A DNA stretch of 64,000 nucleotides, taken from positions 2,852,001-2,916,000 of the forward strand of contig NZ_CP007035.1 in NCBI RefSeq assembly GCF_000243115.2, given 5' to 3'. This document shows positions 43,373-52,479 of the stretch, piece by piece. Origin of the DNA: Niabella soli DSM 19437 (lineage in GTDB: Bacteria; Bacteroidota; Bacteroidia; Chitinophagales; Chitinophagaceae). The notes under the pieces are model-generated. The model saw only the letters and a program-made list of their open reading frames with translations, was not told the origin of the DNA and did not search any database. Positions within the stretch are counted from its first letter, which is position 1. Every line of letters begins with the position of its first letter. The position numbers were made by a program, and so were the translations under genes.

Positions 43373-45457
43373 ATGCACACACCTGCTTCCATATTTTTGG
43401 GAAAAGCGCCTTTTCTGAAATTACTCCCACCTTTAATAGCAGGGGTTATCTTACAATGGTATTGCCCCCTGTCTTTACATTTCAGTATAACAGGATTGGG
43501 TATTGCATTAATTGCTTCTTTTTTATTTCGCTTTTTACCGGCATACCTGCGTTTCCGGCTGAAAGGGCTGCAAGCCCTGCTGATTGCTCTGGGTCTTTTT
43601 TTTATTGGAATGACCCTGACAACGGTAAATGACGTTCGTTTTAAACCAGACCGGGTCGGACGTGCGTATAAGCAGGGGATGTATGTGGAAGTAACTTTAT
43701 TGGAAAACCCAGTGGAAAAAAATCGCTCTTATAAAGCTGCTGCTGCAACAGATCATCTTATTTCTGATAACATTGCCACCAGCACCAGCGGTCAGTTGAT
43801 CTTATATTTTAAAAAAGACTCCGCTATTAAACAATTGCACGCAGGAGACCGATTGTTATTCAATAAAGCACCGCAGGAGATCAGCAACAGCGGGAACCCC
43901 GGCAGTTTCGACTATAAACGCTATGCCCTGTTCAACGGAATAACCCACCAGGTATATCTTACCGGTAATGATTTCGTTCAATTACCACCTGACCAAAAAT
44001 TTAGTCTGGCCCTTTGGCTATACAACACCCGAAATACAATCCTCAGCATTCTTAAAAAATATATCCACGGCCCCAGGGAACTGGGACTTGCCGAAGCCTT
44101 GCTGATCGGCTACCGGGATGATCTTGACAAACAGTTGTTGCAATCTTACAGTGATACCGGTGTGGTGCATGTAATTGCGGTTTCCGGCATGCACCTGGGC
44201 TTGGTGTACTGGTTGTTGACCCTCGCTGCAGGCCCCTTATTAAAATACCGCAAAACAAAAGGTTTGTACACGATTGTTATTCTGGGAGTCTTATGGCTTT
44301 TTACCTTATTGACCGGAGGGGCAGCTTCCATTGTAAGAGCCGCGGTTATGTTCACCTGTATGTTGCTGGGCAAGCAGATCAGCAGAAATGCATCCATTTA
44401 CAATACCCTGGCAGCATCAGCTTTTATATTGCTTTGCTACAACCCTTACTGGCTTTGGGACATAGGATTTCAATTGTCTTATACTGCCGTATTAGGCATT
44501 GTTATTTTCTACAAACCCATTTACCATCTTGTTTTCATCCGCAATAAACTATTAAATGCCGTTTGGCAGCTTTGCGCGGTAAGCATCGCAGCACAGGTAT
44601 TAACCACACCCATCGCTGCTTACCAGTTTCACCAGTTTCCCGTTTATTTTTTAATTACCAATATTTTGGTGGTTCCCCTTTCAAGCCTGGTACTGATCGG
44701 AGCGCTCCTATTAGTGATCGTAGCTCCTGTTTCGAAAGTTGCCGCTTTCATAGGCATTATTTTAGATAAAGGGATCTGGTGGATGAATTCGATTATTGAA
44801 AACCTCAGCCAGTGTCCTTTTGCGCTATGGGAAGGCATCCGGATCAGCACCTTTCAAGTAGTACTGTTGTACGTTATTATAACAGGAATTGCCACCTGGC
44901 TGCTATTGCAAAAACGATATGCTCTGTGGGTGGGAATGATAAGTTTATGCATGATAATGACGGCCAGGGTCCTTTCCTTCAATCATGCGGAAAAACAGAA
45001 GCAATTAATTATTTATAATATCCCCGGGGGCCGCGCGGTTGATTTTATTGAGGGAAGGGAGCACTATTTGCTTAGTGATTCTTTGACGGTAACAGATCCG
45101 GTTATACAAAAAAACATCTTTCAGCCCGCCGCCGTCTTATACCGCCTGCGCCAGGTGCGCCGCATCCCGAGCGCCGACAAAAACAATCGTTTGTTTATAT
45201 TTCAGCGGCAACCCGTTTTGTTGGTCGACGGACCCGTGGAAACAATTGATGCACGCGGAAAGATAGCACTGGCCATACTTTCGGGCAATTCGCGGCTCTA
45301 CGTTGCAGACCTGATCCAGCGGGTACAGCCCACACAAATTGTGATTGACGGGTCGGTGCCGGCCTGGAAAGCCCGCTACTGGCAAAAAGATTGCGATAGC
45401 CTGCTCATACCCTGCCATAATGTAGCACTTAAAGGAGCTTTTGTAATGAATCTTTGA
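43373..45457 (+). CDS. comEC: ComEC/Rec2-type DNA uptake channel protein
   Basis: A 694-aa multi-pass membrane protein. The N-terminal membrane pair and an OB-like loop (residues about 90-180) precede the competence domain with VIAVSGMHLGLVYWLL and TGGAASIVRAAVMF, then many membrane segments to about residue 530. The C-terminal part lacks the metallo-hydrolase HxHxDH motif of longer ComEC proteins. It would form the inner-membrane DNA channel. It ends 31 bases before purH. Confidence 0.9.
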   Translation: MHTPASIFLGKAPFLKLLPPLIAGVILQWYCPLSLHFSITGLGIALIASFLFRFLPAYLRFRLKGLQALLIALGLFFIGMTLTTVNDVRFKPDRVGRAYKQGMYVEVTLLENPVEKNRSYKAAAATDHLISDNIATSTSGQLILYFKKDSAIKQLHAGDRLLFNKAPQEISNSGNPGSFDYKRYALFNGITHQVYLTGNDFVQLPPDQKFSLALWLYNTRNTILSILKKYIHGPRELGLAEALLIGYRDDLDKQLLQSYSDTGVVHVIAVSGMHLGLVYWLLTLAAGPLLKYRKTKGLYTIVILGVLWLFTLLTGGAASIVRAAVMFTCMLLGKQISRNASIYNTLAASAFILLCYNPYWLWDIGFQLSYTAVLGIVIFYKPIYHLVFIRNKLLNAVWQLCAVSIAAQVLTTPIAAYQFHQFPVYFLITNILVVPLSSLVLIGALLLVIVAPVSKVAAFIGIILDKGIWWMNSIIENLSQCPFALWEGIRISTFQVVLLYVIITGIATWLLLQKRYALWVGMISLCMIMTARVLSFNHAEKQKQLIIYNIPGGRAVDFIEGREHYLLSDSLTVTDPVIQKNIFQPAAVLYRLRQVRRIPSADKNNRLFIFQRQPVLLVDGPVETIDARGKIALAILSGNSRLYVADLIQRVQPTQIVIDGSVPAWKARYWQKDCDSLLIPCHNVALKGAFVMNL

Positions 45458-45470
45458 AGGCTTACCTTTG
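45441..45470 (+). promoter_or_regulatory. Promoter of purH
   Basis: TTG (45441-45443), 19 bases, TACCTTTG (45463-45470): a full match to the Bacteroidota consensus, 18 bases before the ATG and overlapping the end of comEC. Confidence 0.6.
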
Positions 45471-45488
45471 CGGCTCCAATTCAATTTT

Positions 45489-47012
45489 ATGAACAAAAAG
45501 ATACAATCTGCACTGATCTCCGTTTTTTACAAGGACGGACTGGAACCCATTGTAAAAGAACTATCCCGGTTGGGCATTATCATTTATTCTACCGGCGGTA
45601 CCCAAAAATTTATTGAAGACCTGGGCATCAATGTTGTTCCGGTGGAACAATTAACCACCTACCCTTCCATATTGGGCGGGCGCGTAAAAACGCTGCATCC
45701 ATCCGTGTTCGGAGGTATTTTGGGAAGAAGGGAGCTGGAATCGGATGTACAGGAGATGGCAGAATACAAAATACCTGAGATCGACCTGGTAATTGTAGAC
45801 CTGTACCCTTTTGAAGAAACCCTGGCCAATACGACGGAAGAAAAACTGATCATCGAAAAGATCGATATCGGCGGCCCTTCTATGATCCGCGCTGCCGCTA
45901 AGAATTTTAAAGATGTAGTAGTGGTGGCAGCAAAAAAAGACTACACTGCCCTGGAAGAATTATTAAAAACGCAGGAAGGCACCACCAGCATTGAGCAGCG
46001 CAAATCCTTTGCTGCAAAGGCTTTTGAGATTGTGGCGCATTACGACGTGGTGATATCCAATTATTTTAACGGCAACAATGGTTCTTATTTTCTACAATCC
46101 GTAAATATTCCCAAAGCCATGCGGTACGGAGAAAACCCGCACCAGGCAGGTACTTTTTACGGCGACCTGGATCAACTGTTCAACCAGTTGAATGGAAAAG
46201 AGCTCTCCTATAATAACCTGGTGGATGTGGATGCCGCCGTGCAACTGATCCGTGAATTCCAGGGAAGCGCAGACACCGTGTTTGCTATTATCAAACATAC
46301 CAATGTATGTGGTGTAGCGGCCCGTGCAATTGTAAGTGAAGCCTGGAAAGATGCGCTGGCCGGTGATCCGGAGAGTGCCTTTGGCGGTGTATTGGTGACC
46401 AACGGTACCGTAGACGAAGCTACAGCAAATGCCATCAATGAAATTTTCTTTGAAGTGCTGATCGCACCTGCGTATGATGAAGCGGCGTTGAATATTTTAA
46501 AGTCGAAGAAGAACCGGATCTTACTGCAATTAAAGGCTGAAGGCTTAACGCAGAACGCTCAAAACAAATCGGTTCTCAATGGTGTGTTGACACAGCAACA
46601 GGATAACGGTAATTATGCAGAATGGAAGGAAGCAGGTGGCCGCGAAGCGACCGCTGCTGAAAAAGCGGACCTCGAATTTGCCAATATTATCTGCAAGCAT
46701 TTAAAATCAAATGCGATTGCGCTGGTAAAAAACAAACAGCTCGTGGGCAAAGGCGCCGGGCAAACCAGCCGGGTGGATGCGGTACGCCACGCATTGGAAA
46801 AAGCAAAACAATTCGGCTTTGATCTGAATGGCGCCGTACTGGCCAGCGACGCCTTTTTCCCTTTTAATGATAGTGTGCAGATTGCGCACAGTGCGGGCAT
46901 TACGGCCTTTATACAGCCGGGCGGCTCTATTCGCGATAAGGATTCTGTTGAATATACCCAGCAAAATAACCTGGCAATGGTAATGACCGGCATGCGGCAT
47001 TTTAAGCATTAA
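45489..47012 (+). CDS. purH: Bifunctional AICAR formyltransferase / IMP cyclohydrolase
   Basis: A 507-aa enzyme for the last two steps of IMP synthesis. The N-terminal IMP cyclohydrolase domain has IYSTGGTQKFIEDLG and GGRVKTLHPSVFGGIL. The C-terminal transformylase has MRYGENPHQAGTFYG, the Lys-His pair in IIKHTNVCGVA, and SDAFFPFNDSVQIAHSAGIT. The start is ATG 45489, 18 bases after a TACCTTTG box. It is convergent with ispG, with a strong hairpin between them. Confidence 0.96.
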   Translation: MNKKIQSALISVFYKDGLEPIVKELSRLGIIIYSTGGTQKFIEDLGINVVPVEQLTTYPSILGGRVKTLHPSVFGGILGRRELESDVQEMAEYKIPEIDLVIVDLYPFEETLANTTEEKLIIEKIDIGGPSMIRAAAKNFKDVVVVAAKKDYTALEELLKTQEGTTSIEQRKSFAAKAFEIVAHYDVVISNYFNGNNGSYFLQSVNIPKAMRYGENPHQAGTFYGDLDQLFNQLNGKELSYNNLVDVDAAVQLIREFQGSADTVFAIIKHTNVCGVAARAIVSEAWKDALAGDPESAFGGVLVTNGTVDEATANAINEIFFEVLIAPAYDEAALNILKSKKNRILLQLKAEGLTQNAQNKSVLNGVLTQQQDNGNYAEWKEAGGREATAAEKADLEFANIICKHLKSNAIALVKNKQLVGKGAGQTSRVDAVRHALEKAKQFGFDLNGAVLASDAFFPFNDSVQIAHSAGITAFIQPGGSIRDKDSVEYTQQNNLAMVMTGMRHFKH

Positions 47013-47034
47013 ACAGTACAAATAAAGGGAGTTG

Positions 47035-47090
47035 GCCGGTAAAACGGTAAGGCGGTAAAGCAGAGAACATTAGCTTCCCGTTTTACCGGC
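47035..47090. terminator. Hairpin between convergent purH and ispG
   Basis: A perfect 13-bp pairing of GCCGGTAAAACGG (47035-47047) with CCGTTTTACCGGC (47078-47090), loop of 30 bases. No T run follows, so termination is by structure only or the element is a repeat. Confidence 0.55.
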
Positions 47091-47139
47091 TATTCATTCG
47101 TCCAGGGCTTTTGATACCGCCACTTTTTTATTGTTCTGA

Positions 47140-49164
47140 TTAAGGTTCTATCCAGGCTTCGTTTTCCTTTAGCAGGTTAATGAGCTCTTCTACTGCAATA
47201 TCGCTGTTCACATTCCGCTTTACTACTTCCTTGCCTTTGTACAAGGTGATCTTGCCCGGACCGCTGCCCACGTATCCAAAATCTGCATCCGCCATTTCCC
47301 CCGGGCCGTTTACGATACAACCCATAATGGCGATCTTTACTCCCTTGAGGTGATTGGTAACGGAACGGATCTTTGTAGTGGTTTCCTGCAGATCAAACAA
47401 AGTACGTCCGCAGGAGGGACAGGAAATATATTCTGTTTTTGAGATACGGGTGCGCGTTGCCTGTAAAATACTGAAGGCGGTATTATTCAAAAACTGGTGC
47501 ACGCTGTTATTGTTGAGGTAATTCCTTCCTGAAGAATTAACTATCGACACAGCAGCATCTGCTTTTTGTCCCATCCCCAAACAAATACCATCGCCAAAGC
47601 CATCTAAAAACAAGGCGCCGGTTTCGGTTGCAAGATGAATAAGGTGCTCATCGGCAGTTTCCCAGTTGCTGTTTGTTTCCAGGATAATAGGATGGGTGCA
47701 ATTTTTTTCCTGCAAAAGCATACAAAAACGACGCACGCTTTGCATCGCATTTTTATTATCGCTGCTGAGGAACAATACGGTATTTTTTGCCTGAACCAGG
47801 TTATCTAAAGCGGCATCACTCAACTCCCCGCCGTCAGTGCAATTGACCGATACAAAATTGATGTGGCTATCTCCTTCTGTGTAAGCTTCCGCAGTATAAA
47901 AAGGGAAGCATTTGGTTTTATCTTCCACCAGCAGCCATTGGCTGTGGGGGGTAATTATTTTTAGGGTGCCCGGCAAAGCAAAGCCGATAGCCGGATCATC
48001 CAGGTAAATATAATCCGCCGCCGCATCTGCTATATGCCATTTATCGGTAACCTGATCGTAGGTATAGCCAATGCTTTCGAGGTCCTGTGGCATAACTGTT
48101 TGCCGGTTACTAAAATTTGCAACAACTACAGGAACCTGCCCTCCGCCGATATTGCTTACGGGGGCCGAGATGCGCCGCTTGTATTGGAAAGGGCTGTATT
48201 TTAAGGTTGACAAGTTTAGGGGTTGATAAGTTGATAAGAAATCAGATACTTCTCTGTTAACTTTTAAACTTTTAAACTTGTTAACCTCATAACGCTTCAC
48301 GATATCCCGGCAAACAGGAATTTCCAACTCCGGATCTTCCGTTAGCGACACACGAATCGTATCCCCAATGCCGTCTTCCATCAATGTGCCAATACCTATC
48401 GCCGATTTAATGCGACCATCTTCTCCGTCGCCGGCCTCGGTTACGCCCAGGTGCAACGGATAAATTTCCCCGAACTCTTCATCCATCGTTTTAATAAGTA
48501 AGCGGTAGGCCTGCACCATAACCTGGGGATTGCTGGCCTTCATGCTCAGGATGATCTGATGATAATCTTCACTCCGGGCGATACGCAGGAACTCCATAGC
48601 GCTTTCCACCATTCCCATCGGGGTGTCGCCATAGCGGCTCATGATGCGGTCACTCAGGCTGCCGTGGTTGGTACCGATGCGCATGGCCGTACCATATTCC
48701 CTGCATATTTTTACCAGCGGAGTAAACCGCTCGCGGATGCGGTCGATTTCTTCGGCATATTCCGCATCGGTATATTCGATCTGTTCAAACTTCTTTTTAT
48801 CTACATAATTGCCCGGGTTCACCCGCACTTTTTCCACGATGCGGGCGGCAATTTCCGCGGCATTGGGCGTAAAATGAATATCGGCCACCAGAGGGGTATT
48901 ATAACCTCTTTTATGCAATTCATTTTTAATATTCAGAAGATTCTCCGCTTCTTTTTTGGAGGGGGCGGTAATCCGTACCAGCTCCGCCCCTGCTTCAATA
49001 CAGCGGATCGACTGCTCCACGGTTGCCAGGGTATCCATAGTATCGGTGGTGGTCATGGTTTGCACCCGGATGGGATGATTATTGCCTAATAACAAATCTC
49101 CTATCCTTACTTCTTTGGTTAACAGTCTTTTATATGAAGTGAGTGACGCCGCGTATAATTCCAT
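47140..49164 (-). CDS. ispG: 4-hydroxy-3-methylbut-2-enyl-diphosphate synthase with repeat-derived insert
   Basis: A 674-aa iron-sulfur enzyme of the MEP isoprenoid pathway, of the long, plant-like type. The N-terminal barrel begins VRIGDLLLGNNHPIRVQTMT and includes VADIHFTPNAAEIAA. The C-terminal domain binds the cluster with CPSCGRTLFDLQ and IMGCIVNGPGEMADADFG. Residues 293-320 (around EVNKFKSLKVNREVSDFL) are encoded by an 82-bp palindromic repeat in the linker before SPFQYKRR. The start is ATG 49164; a TATCTTTG box lies only four bases upstream. Confidence 0.95.
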   Translation of the reverse strand: MELYAASLTSYKRLLTKEVRIGDLLLGNNHPIRVQTMTTTDTMDTLATVEQSIRCIEAGAELVRITAPSKKEAENLLNIKNELHKRGYNTPLVADIHFTPNAAEIAARIVEKVRVNPGNYVDKKKFEQIEYTDAEYAEEIDRIRERFTPLVKICREYGTAMRIGTNHGSLSDRIMSRYGDTPMGMVESAMEFLRIARSEDYHQIILSMKASNPQVMVQAYRLLIKTMDEEFGEIYPLHLGVTEAGDGEDGRIKSAIGIGTLMEDGIGDTIRVSLTEDPELEIPVCRDIVKRYEVNKFKSLKVNREVSDFLSTYQPLNLSTLKYSPFQYKRRISAPVSNIGGGQVPVVVANFSNRQTVMPQDLESIGYTYDQVTDKWHIADAAADYIYLDDPAIGFALPGTLKIITPHSQWLLVEDKTKCFPFYTAEAYTEGDSHINFVSVNCTDGGELSDAALDNLVQAKNTVLFLSSDNKNAMQSVRRFCMLLQEKNCTHPIILETNSNWETADEHLIHLATETGALFLDGFGDGICLGMGQKADAAVSIVNSSGRNYLNNNSVHQFLNNTAFSILQATRTRISKTEYISCPSCGRTLFDLQETTTKIRSVTNHLKGVKIAIMGCIVNGPGEMADADFGYVGSGPGKITLYKGKEVVKRNVNSDIAVEELINLLKENEAWIEP
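48205..48286. repeat. 82-bp palindromic repeat inside ispG
   Basis: Left arm begins GGTTGACAAGTTTAGGGG and the right arm ends TTTAAACTTGTTAACC; 24 of 33 arm positions pair. Its GTTAACAAGTTTAAAAG style of iterated units is like that of intergenic hairpins in this window, yet it is translated in frame as part of IspG. Confidence 0.75.
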
Positions 49165-49504
49165 GCTGCAAAGATAGTTATTGTTCATTTGCCGGAAGAT
49201 TCCGATGCAGAAACAGGTACATAACACTTTTCTCAGATATTGCAGGGATTAGCACAGATCATTGTTAGATCGACGCTTTTCTGTAGAGTTCAGTATACTT
49301 CCGCAAACAGCATTTTACAAAGCCCGCTGGCGACTTAACTGAAATTCAAAAAATTTTGTGTGAATCTGAGAAATCTGTGAGAAAAACTAAAGCAACGAAT
49401 AAAAGTAACATTTAATATATTGCTCACAGATTCCACAGATTTTCACAGAAGCTCATCAAACATTTCCTCATTTATTATCTCTCATTCCTTATTTTTAATT
49501 CCCA
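49165..49504. other. 340-base gap with an inverted AATCTGTGAG repeat
   Basis: No gene seen. Arms at 49358-49381 and 49423-49446 (GTGTGAATCTGAG... and ...CCACAGATTTTCAC) pair at 20 of 24 positions around an A+T-rich centre. A further CACAGATC unit lies near 49254. A TATCTTTG box (49176-49169, minus) sits just before ispG. Confidence 0.6.
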
Positions 49505-50191
49505 ATGAAAGCTTCACACTGGAAAACGGTCTTTATTTGCGTAACTGCCGCGTATTTTACAGGAATGACCTTGCATAACCCTGTTATTGAATCTATTTTT
49601 AAGCCTTTGCTGGTAGCAGCATTACTGGCCTATTTTATTGCAGCAACAAAGGGGATTCGTTCCTCCCTTAAAAAATGGGGCATTGCCGCATTGGGGTTTT
49701 CTATTGTGGGCGACAGTTTGCTGTTATTCGCCAATAGTAATGAAATGTATTTTATTTTAGGATTGGTTGCTTTTTTAATCGCGCATATTTTCTATATCCT
49801 GTGCTTCCACGCTATACGCACACAGGCTTCCCTCCCCGGCAGATGGTATAGCGCCGTAATTGTTGGGGTGTATTATTTTTTTATAACGAGCTTTTTAATA
49901 CCACACCTGGGGGCACTTAAAATACCCGTACTCGTGTATGGGTTAGTGATCAGCTTTATGTTACTGCTGGCCATGAACCTTTATGAATTGCCCGATAACA
50001 AAACCGCCCGGTTCATTTTAACCGGGGCCATTTTCTTTATTATTTCCGATTCGGTTCTGGCCATTAATAAATTCTACCATCCCGAGGTATGGGGCGGCTG
50101 GGCGATCATGCTCACCTATGTATTGGCGCAATGGTTATTGACAAAAGGGCTTATAAGGCATCTTTTGCTGGCTCGTCCGCAAAAACGGTAA
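49505..50191 (+). CDS. YhhN-family membrane protein (lysoplasmalogenase-like)
   Basis: A 228-aa protein with about eight membrane segments. The YhhN/TMEM86 signature is visible: GFSIVGDSLLLF, GLVAFLIAHIFYILCF, and FFIISDSVLAINKFYHP. Members include lysoplasmalogenases that cleave the vinyl-ether bond of lysoplasmalogens; whether this one does is not known. It stands alone, convergent with a small unknown gene on the other strand. Confidence 0.9.
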   Translation: MKASHWKTVFICVTAAYFTGMTLHNPVIESIFKPLLVAALLAYFIAATKGIRSSLKKWGIAALGFSIVGDSLLLFANSNEMYFILGLVAFLIAHIFYILCFHAIRTQASLPGRWYSAVIVGVYYFFITSFLIPHLGALKIPVLVYGLVISFMLLLAMNLYELPDNKTARFILTGAIFFIISDSVLAINKFYHPEVWGGWAIMLTYVLAQWLLTKGLIRHLLLARPQKR

Positions 50192-50196
50192 CAGGT

Positions 50197-50526
50197 TTAT
50201 GCAAGAAACATTCCTGTTTTCGAAGTACCTTCGGTTACCAATGACGCTCTTTCCACGCAATTGGCATTGATCTCTGCATTCAGGTATACGGCATCGGCCC
50301 CGCTCAGTACATCAATAAGCAGTAACAGTTCCGAATAACGACAGCACAAGGCCGGCACCCCGCCCTCGTCCCAGCAGGGCTGGCTAAGTTTCGTTGAATC
50401 GGGTTTCAGATACACAATGCCTGCAACATTCGCGCATTTTTCATCAAATAGCAAGATCGAATCGGCTCCCGTATTTAACGGGTCGTTCCGATAATAGAAA
50501 CCCTTAATGATTTTTGAATAACGCAT
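50197..50526 (-). CDS. Small protein of unknown function
   Basis: A 109-aa protein starting at ATG 50526 (MRYSKIIKGFYYRNDPLNTG); a longer frame from 50571 adds 15 residues. It has no signal peptide. Three Cys (CANVAG, PCWDEGG, LCCRYSELL) and a hydrophobic SELLLLIDVL are seen. I do not recognise the family. It ends five bases from the convergent YhhN gene. Base composition is like that of its neighbours, so it is likely a real gene. Confidence 0.6.
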   Translation of the reverse strand: MRYSKIIKGFYYRNDPLNTGADSILLFDEKCANVAGIVYLKPDSTKLSQPCWDEGGVPALCCRYSELLLLIDVLSGADAVYLNAEINANCVERASLVTEGTSKTGMFLA

Positions 50527-50774
50527 AACAATTGATTTAAAGGTTGTATTTTTCAAGTGCATTAATGTCACTAAAATACTTATTTTCTTATACCAACAAA
50601 ATTAAAGCCAGCATTTTCTTTCCACAATGGTATAAATACGGTATTTATGAAGGCATTACACGATTAATCAATCGTCTTTCCATAGACGCTCCTGCTATCG
50701 AATAATGCGCGCAGGTTCATAATCATTTAAATAAATACCGATAAATTTGTCACTTATACATCTTAATAAAAAAT

Positions 50775-52391
50775 ATGCAACAGGTAGATTTTTTAGTGAT
50801 TGGTACCGGAATTGCCGGCCTTACCTATGCCTATAAAATGGCAAAAAAATTCCCCGAAAAAAAAATATTGGTGCTTACCAAGGCGGCAGCTGATGAAACC
50901 AATACCAAATATGCCCAGGGAGGCGTAGCGGTGGTGAATGACCTGGAGCATGATAGTTTTGAAAAACATATTGAAGATACGTTGATAGCGGGCGATGGTC
51001 TGTGCAACGAAAAAATAGTAGAAATAGTGGTGAAGGAAGGACCGGAGCGTATTGATGAAATGATTGACCTGGGCACGCATTTCGATAAGGGGGCCGACGG
51101 AGATTATAAGCGCGGCAAGGAAGGCGGCCACAGTGAATTCCGCATTCTGCATCATAAGGACGTTACCGGCTGGGAGATGGAGCGGGCGCTTTTAGAAGCC
51201 GTGGAGGGCTGCCCCAATATTGAGCTCCTCAAGCATTGCCTGGTCATTGATATTATTACGCAACACCACCTGGGCTACCTGGTTACCAAAGCAACGCCGG
51301 ATATTGAATGTTATGGAGTGTACGTGCTCAACTTAAACACCAATGAAATTGAGACCATCCTGGCAAAAACAACCTACCTGGCAACAGGAGGCAACGGGCA
51401 GGTATACCGCACCACCACCAATCCCGGCATTGCCACGGGCGATGGGGTGGCCATGGTGTACCGGGCCAAAGGACGGATCGAAAACATGGAGTTCATCCAG
51501 TTTCACCCAACGGCCTTATTTGAAGCCGGGTTGGTAGGGCAGGCCTTTTTAATAACAGAAGCTGTGCGGGGCGACGGGGGTATTTTACGTAATAAAGAAG
51601 GCGAAGCTTTTATGGAACGCTACGATGAACGCAGGGACCTGGCACCCCGCGATATTGTTGCCCGCGCTATCGACAGCGAAATGAAGCGCACCGGTACCGA
51701 ACATGTGTGGCTGGATTGCCGCCATTTTGAACTGGAAAAATTCCTGGAGCATTTTCCCAATATATATGAAAAATGCAAAAGCATCGGCATCGATATTACC
51801 AAAGATATGATCCCCGTATCGCCGGCAGCGCATTATAGCTGTGGCGGTATAAAGGTGGATGAATGGGGGCAGACCTCCATCCGCAATCTGTATGCCGTAG
51901 GAGAATGCAGCAGCACCGGGCTGCATGGCGCCAACCGCCTGGCAAGTAATTCCCTGCTGGAAGCCATGGTATTTGCGCACCGCTGCTTTGAACATGTAGC
52001 GGAAAAAGCACAAACAGGCACGCTGAATGAGCACAATTATGATGGACAGATCCCCGAATGGAATGCCAAAGGCACCATGCAGCCGAAGGAGATGATTCTG
52101 ATCACCCAGAGTCTGAAGGAGCTGCGCCAGGTAATGACCGATTATGTAGGCATTGTGCGGAACAATATAAGATTGCAGCGCGCATCCCGCCGGCTGGACC
52201 TGCTTTGGGAAGAGACCGAACAACTGTACAAATCCAGCAAGGTTTCGCCACAGTTGCTGGAGCTGCGCAACCTGATCACAGTTGGATATCTGGTCGTAAA
52301 AGGCGCCATGTTCCGCAAGGAAAGCAGGGGACTGAATTATAACACGGATTATCCTGAAAAAAGCGCATTGGTGCAGAATGTTGTTTTGTAA
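50775..52391 (+). CDS. nadB: L-aspartate oxidase
   Basis: A 538-aa flavoprotein that oxidises L-aspartate to iminoaspartate for NAD synthesis. The FAD-binding VIGTGIAGLTYAYKMA opens the protein; also present are NTKYAQGGVAVVN, ATGGNGQVYRTTTNPGIATG, QFHPTALF, and the catalytic region PVSPAAHYSCGGIKVDEWG with ANRLASNSLLEAMVF. A TAAATTTG -7-like box is at 50742-50749. nadA and nadC are not adjacent. Confidence 0.96.
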   Translation: MQQVDFLVIGTGIAGLTYAYKMAKKFPEKKILVLTKAAADETNTKYAQGGVAVVNDLEHDSFEKHIEDTLIAGDGLCNEKIVEIVVKEGPERIDEMIDLGTHFDKGADGDYKRGKEGGHSEFRILHHKDVTGWEMERALLEAVEGCPNIELLKHCLVIDIITQHHLGYLVTKATPDIECYGVYVLNLNTNEIETILAKTTYLATGGNGQVYRTTTNPGIATGDGVAMVYRAKGRIENMEFIQFHPTALFEAGLVGQAFLITEAVRGDGGILRNKEGEAFMERYDERRDLAPRDIVARAIDSEMKRTGTEHVWLDCRHFELEKFLEHFPNIYEKCKSIGIDITKDMIPVSPAAHYSCGGIKVDEWGQTSIRNLYAVGECSSTGLHGANRLASNSLLEAMVFAHRCFEHVAEKAQTGTLNEHNYDGQIPEWNAKGTMQPKEMILITQSLKELRQVMTDYVGIVRNNIRLQRASRRLDLLWEETEQLYKSSKVSPQLLELRNLITVGYLVVKGAMFRKESRGLNYNTDYPEKSALVQNVVL

Positions 52392-52411
52392 TTTTACAAC
52401 CGGCAACCGGG

Positions 52412-52469
52412 AGGTTCAAAGTTCAACGTTCAATGTTAAACTTTGAACTTTCAACTTTGAACTTTCAAC
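52412..52469. repeat. Intergenic hairpin of GTTCAAAGTTCAACG units
   Basis: GTTCAAAGTTCAACGTTCAA then TGTTAAA faces CTTTGAACTTTCAACTTTGA then ACTTTCAAC. The two halves pair almost end to end, right upstream of the LpxL-like gene. Confidence 0.7.
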
Positions 52470-52479
52470 AAATTATTAA

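Noticed and set aside
48559-49089. 176-aa open frame antisense to ispG
   Set aside because: Shadow of the conserved IspG barrel.
51585-52406. 273-aa open frame antisense to nadB
   Set aside because: It mirrors a strongly conserved L-aspartate oxidase; its product has no recognisable motif and follows from codon bias of nadB.
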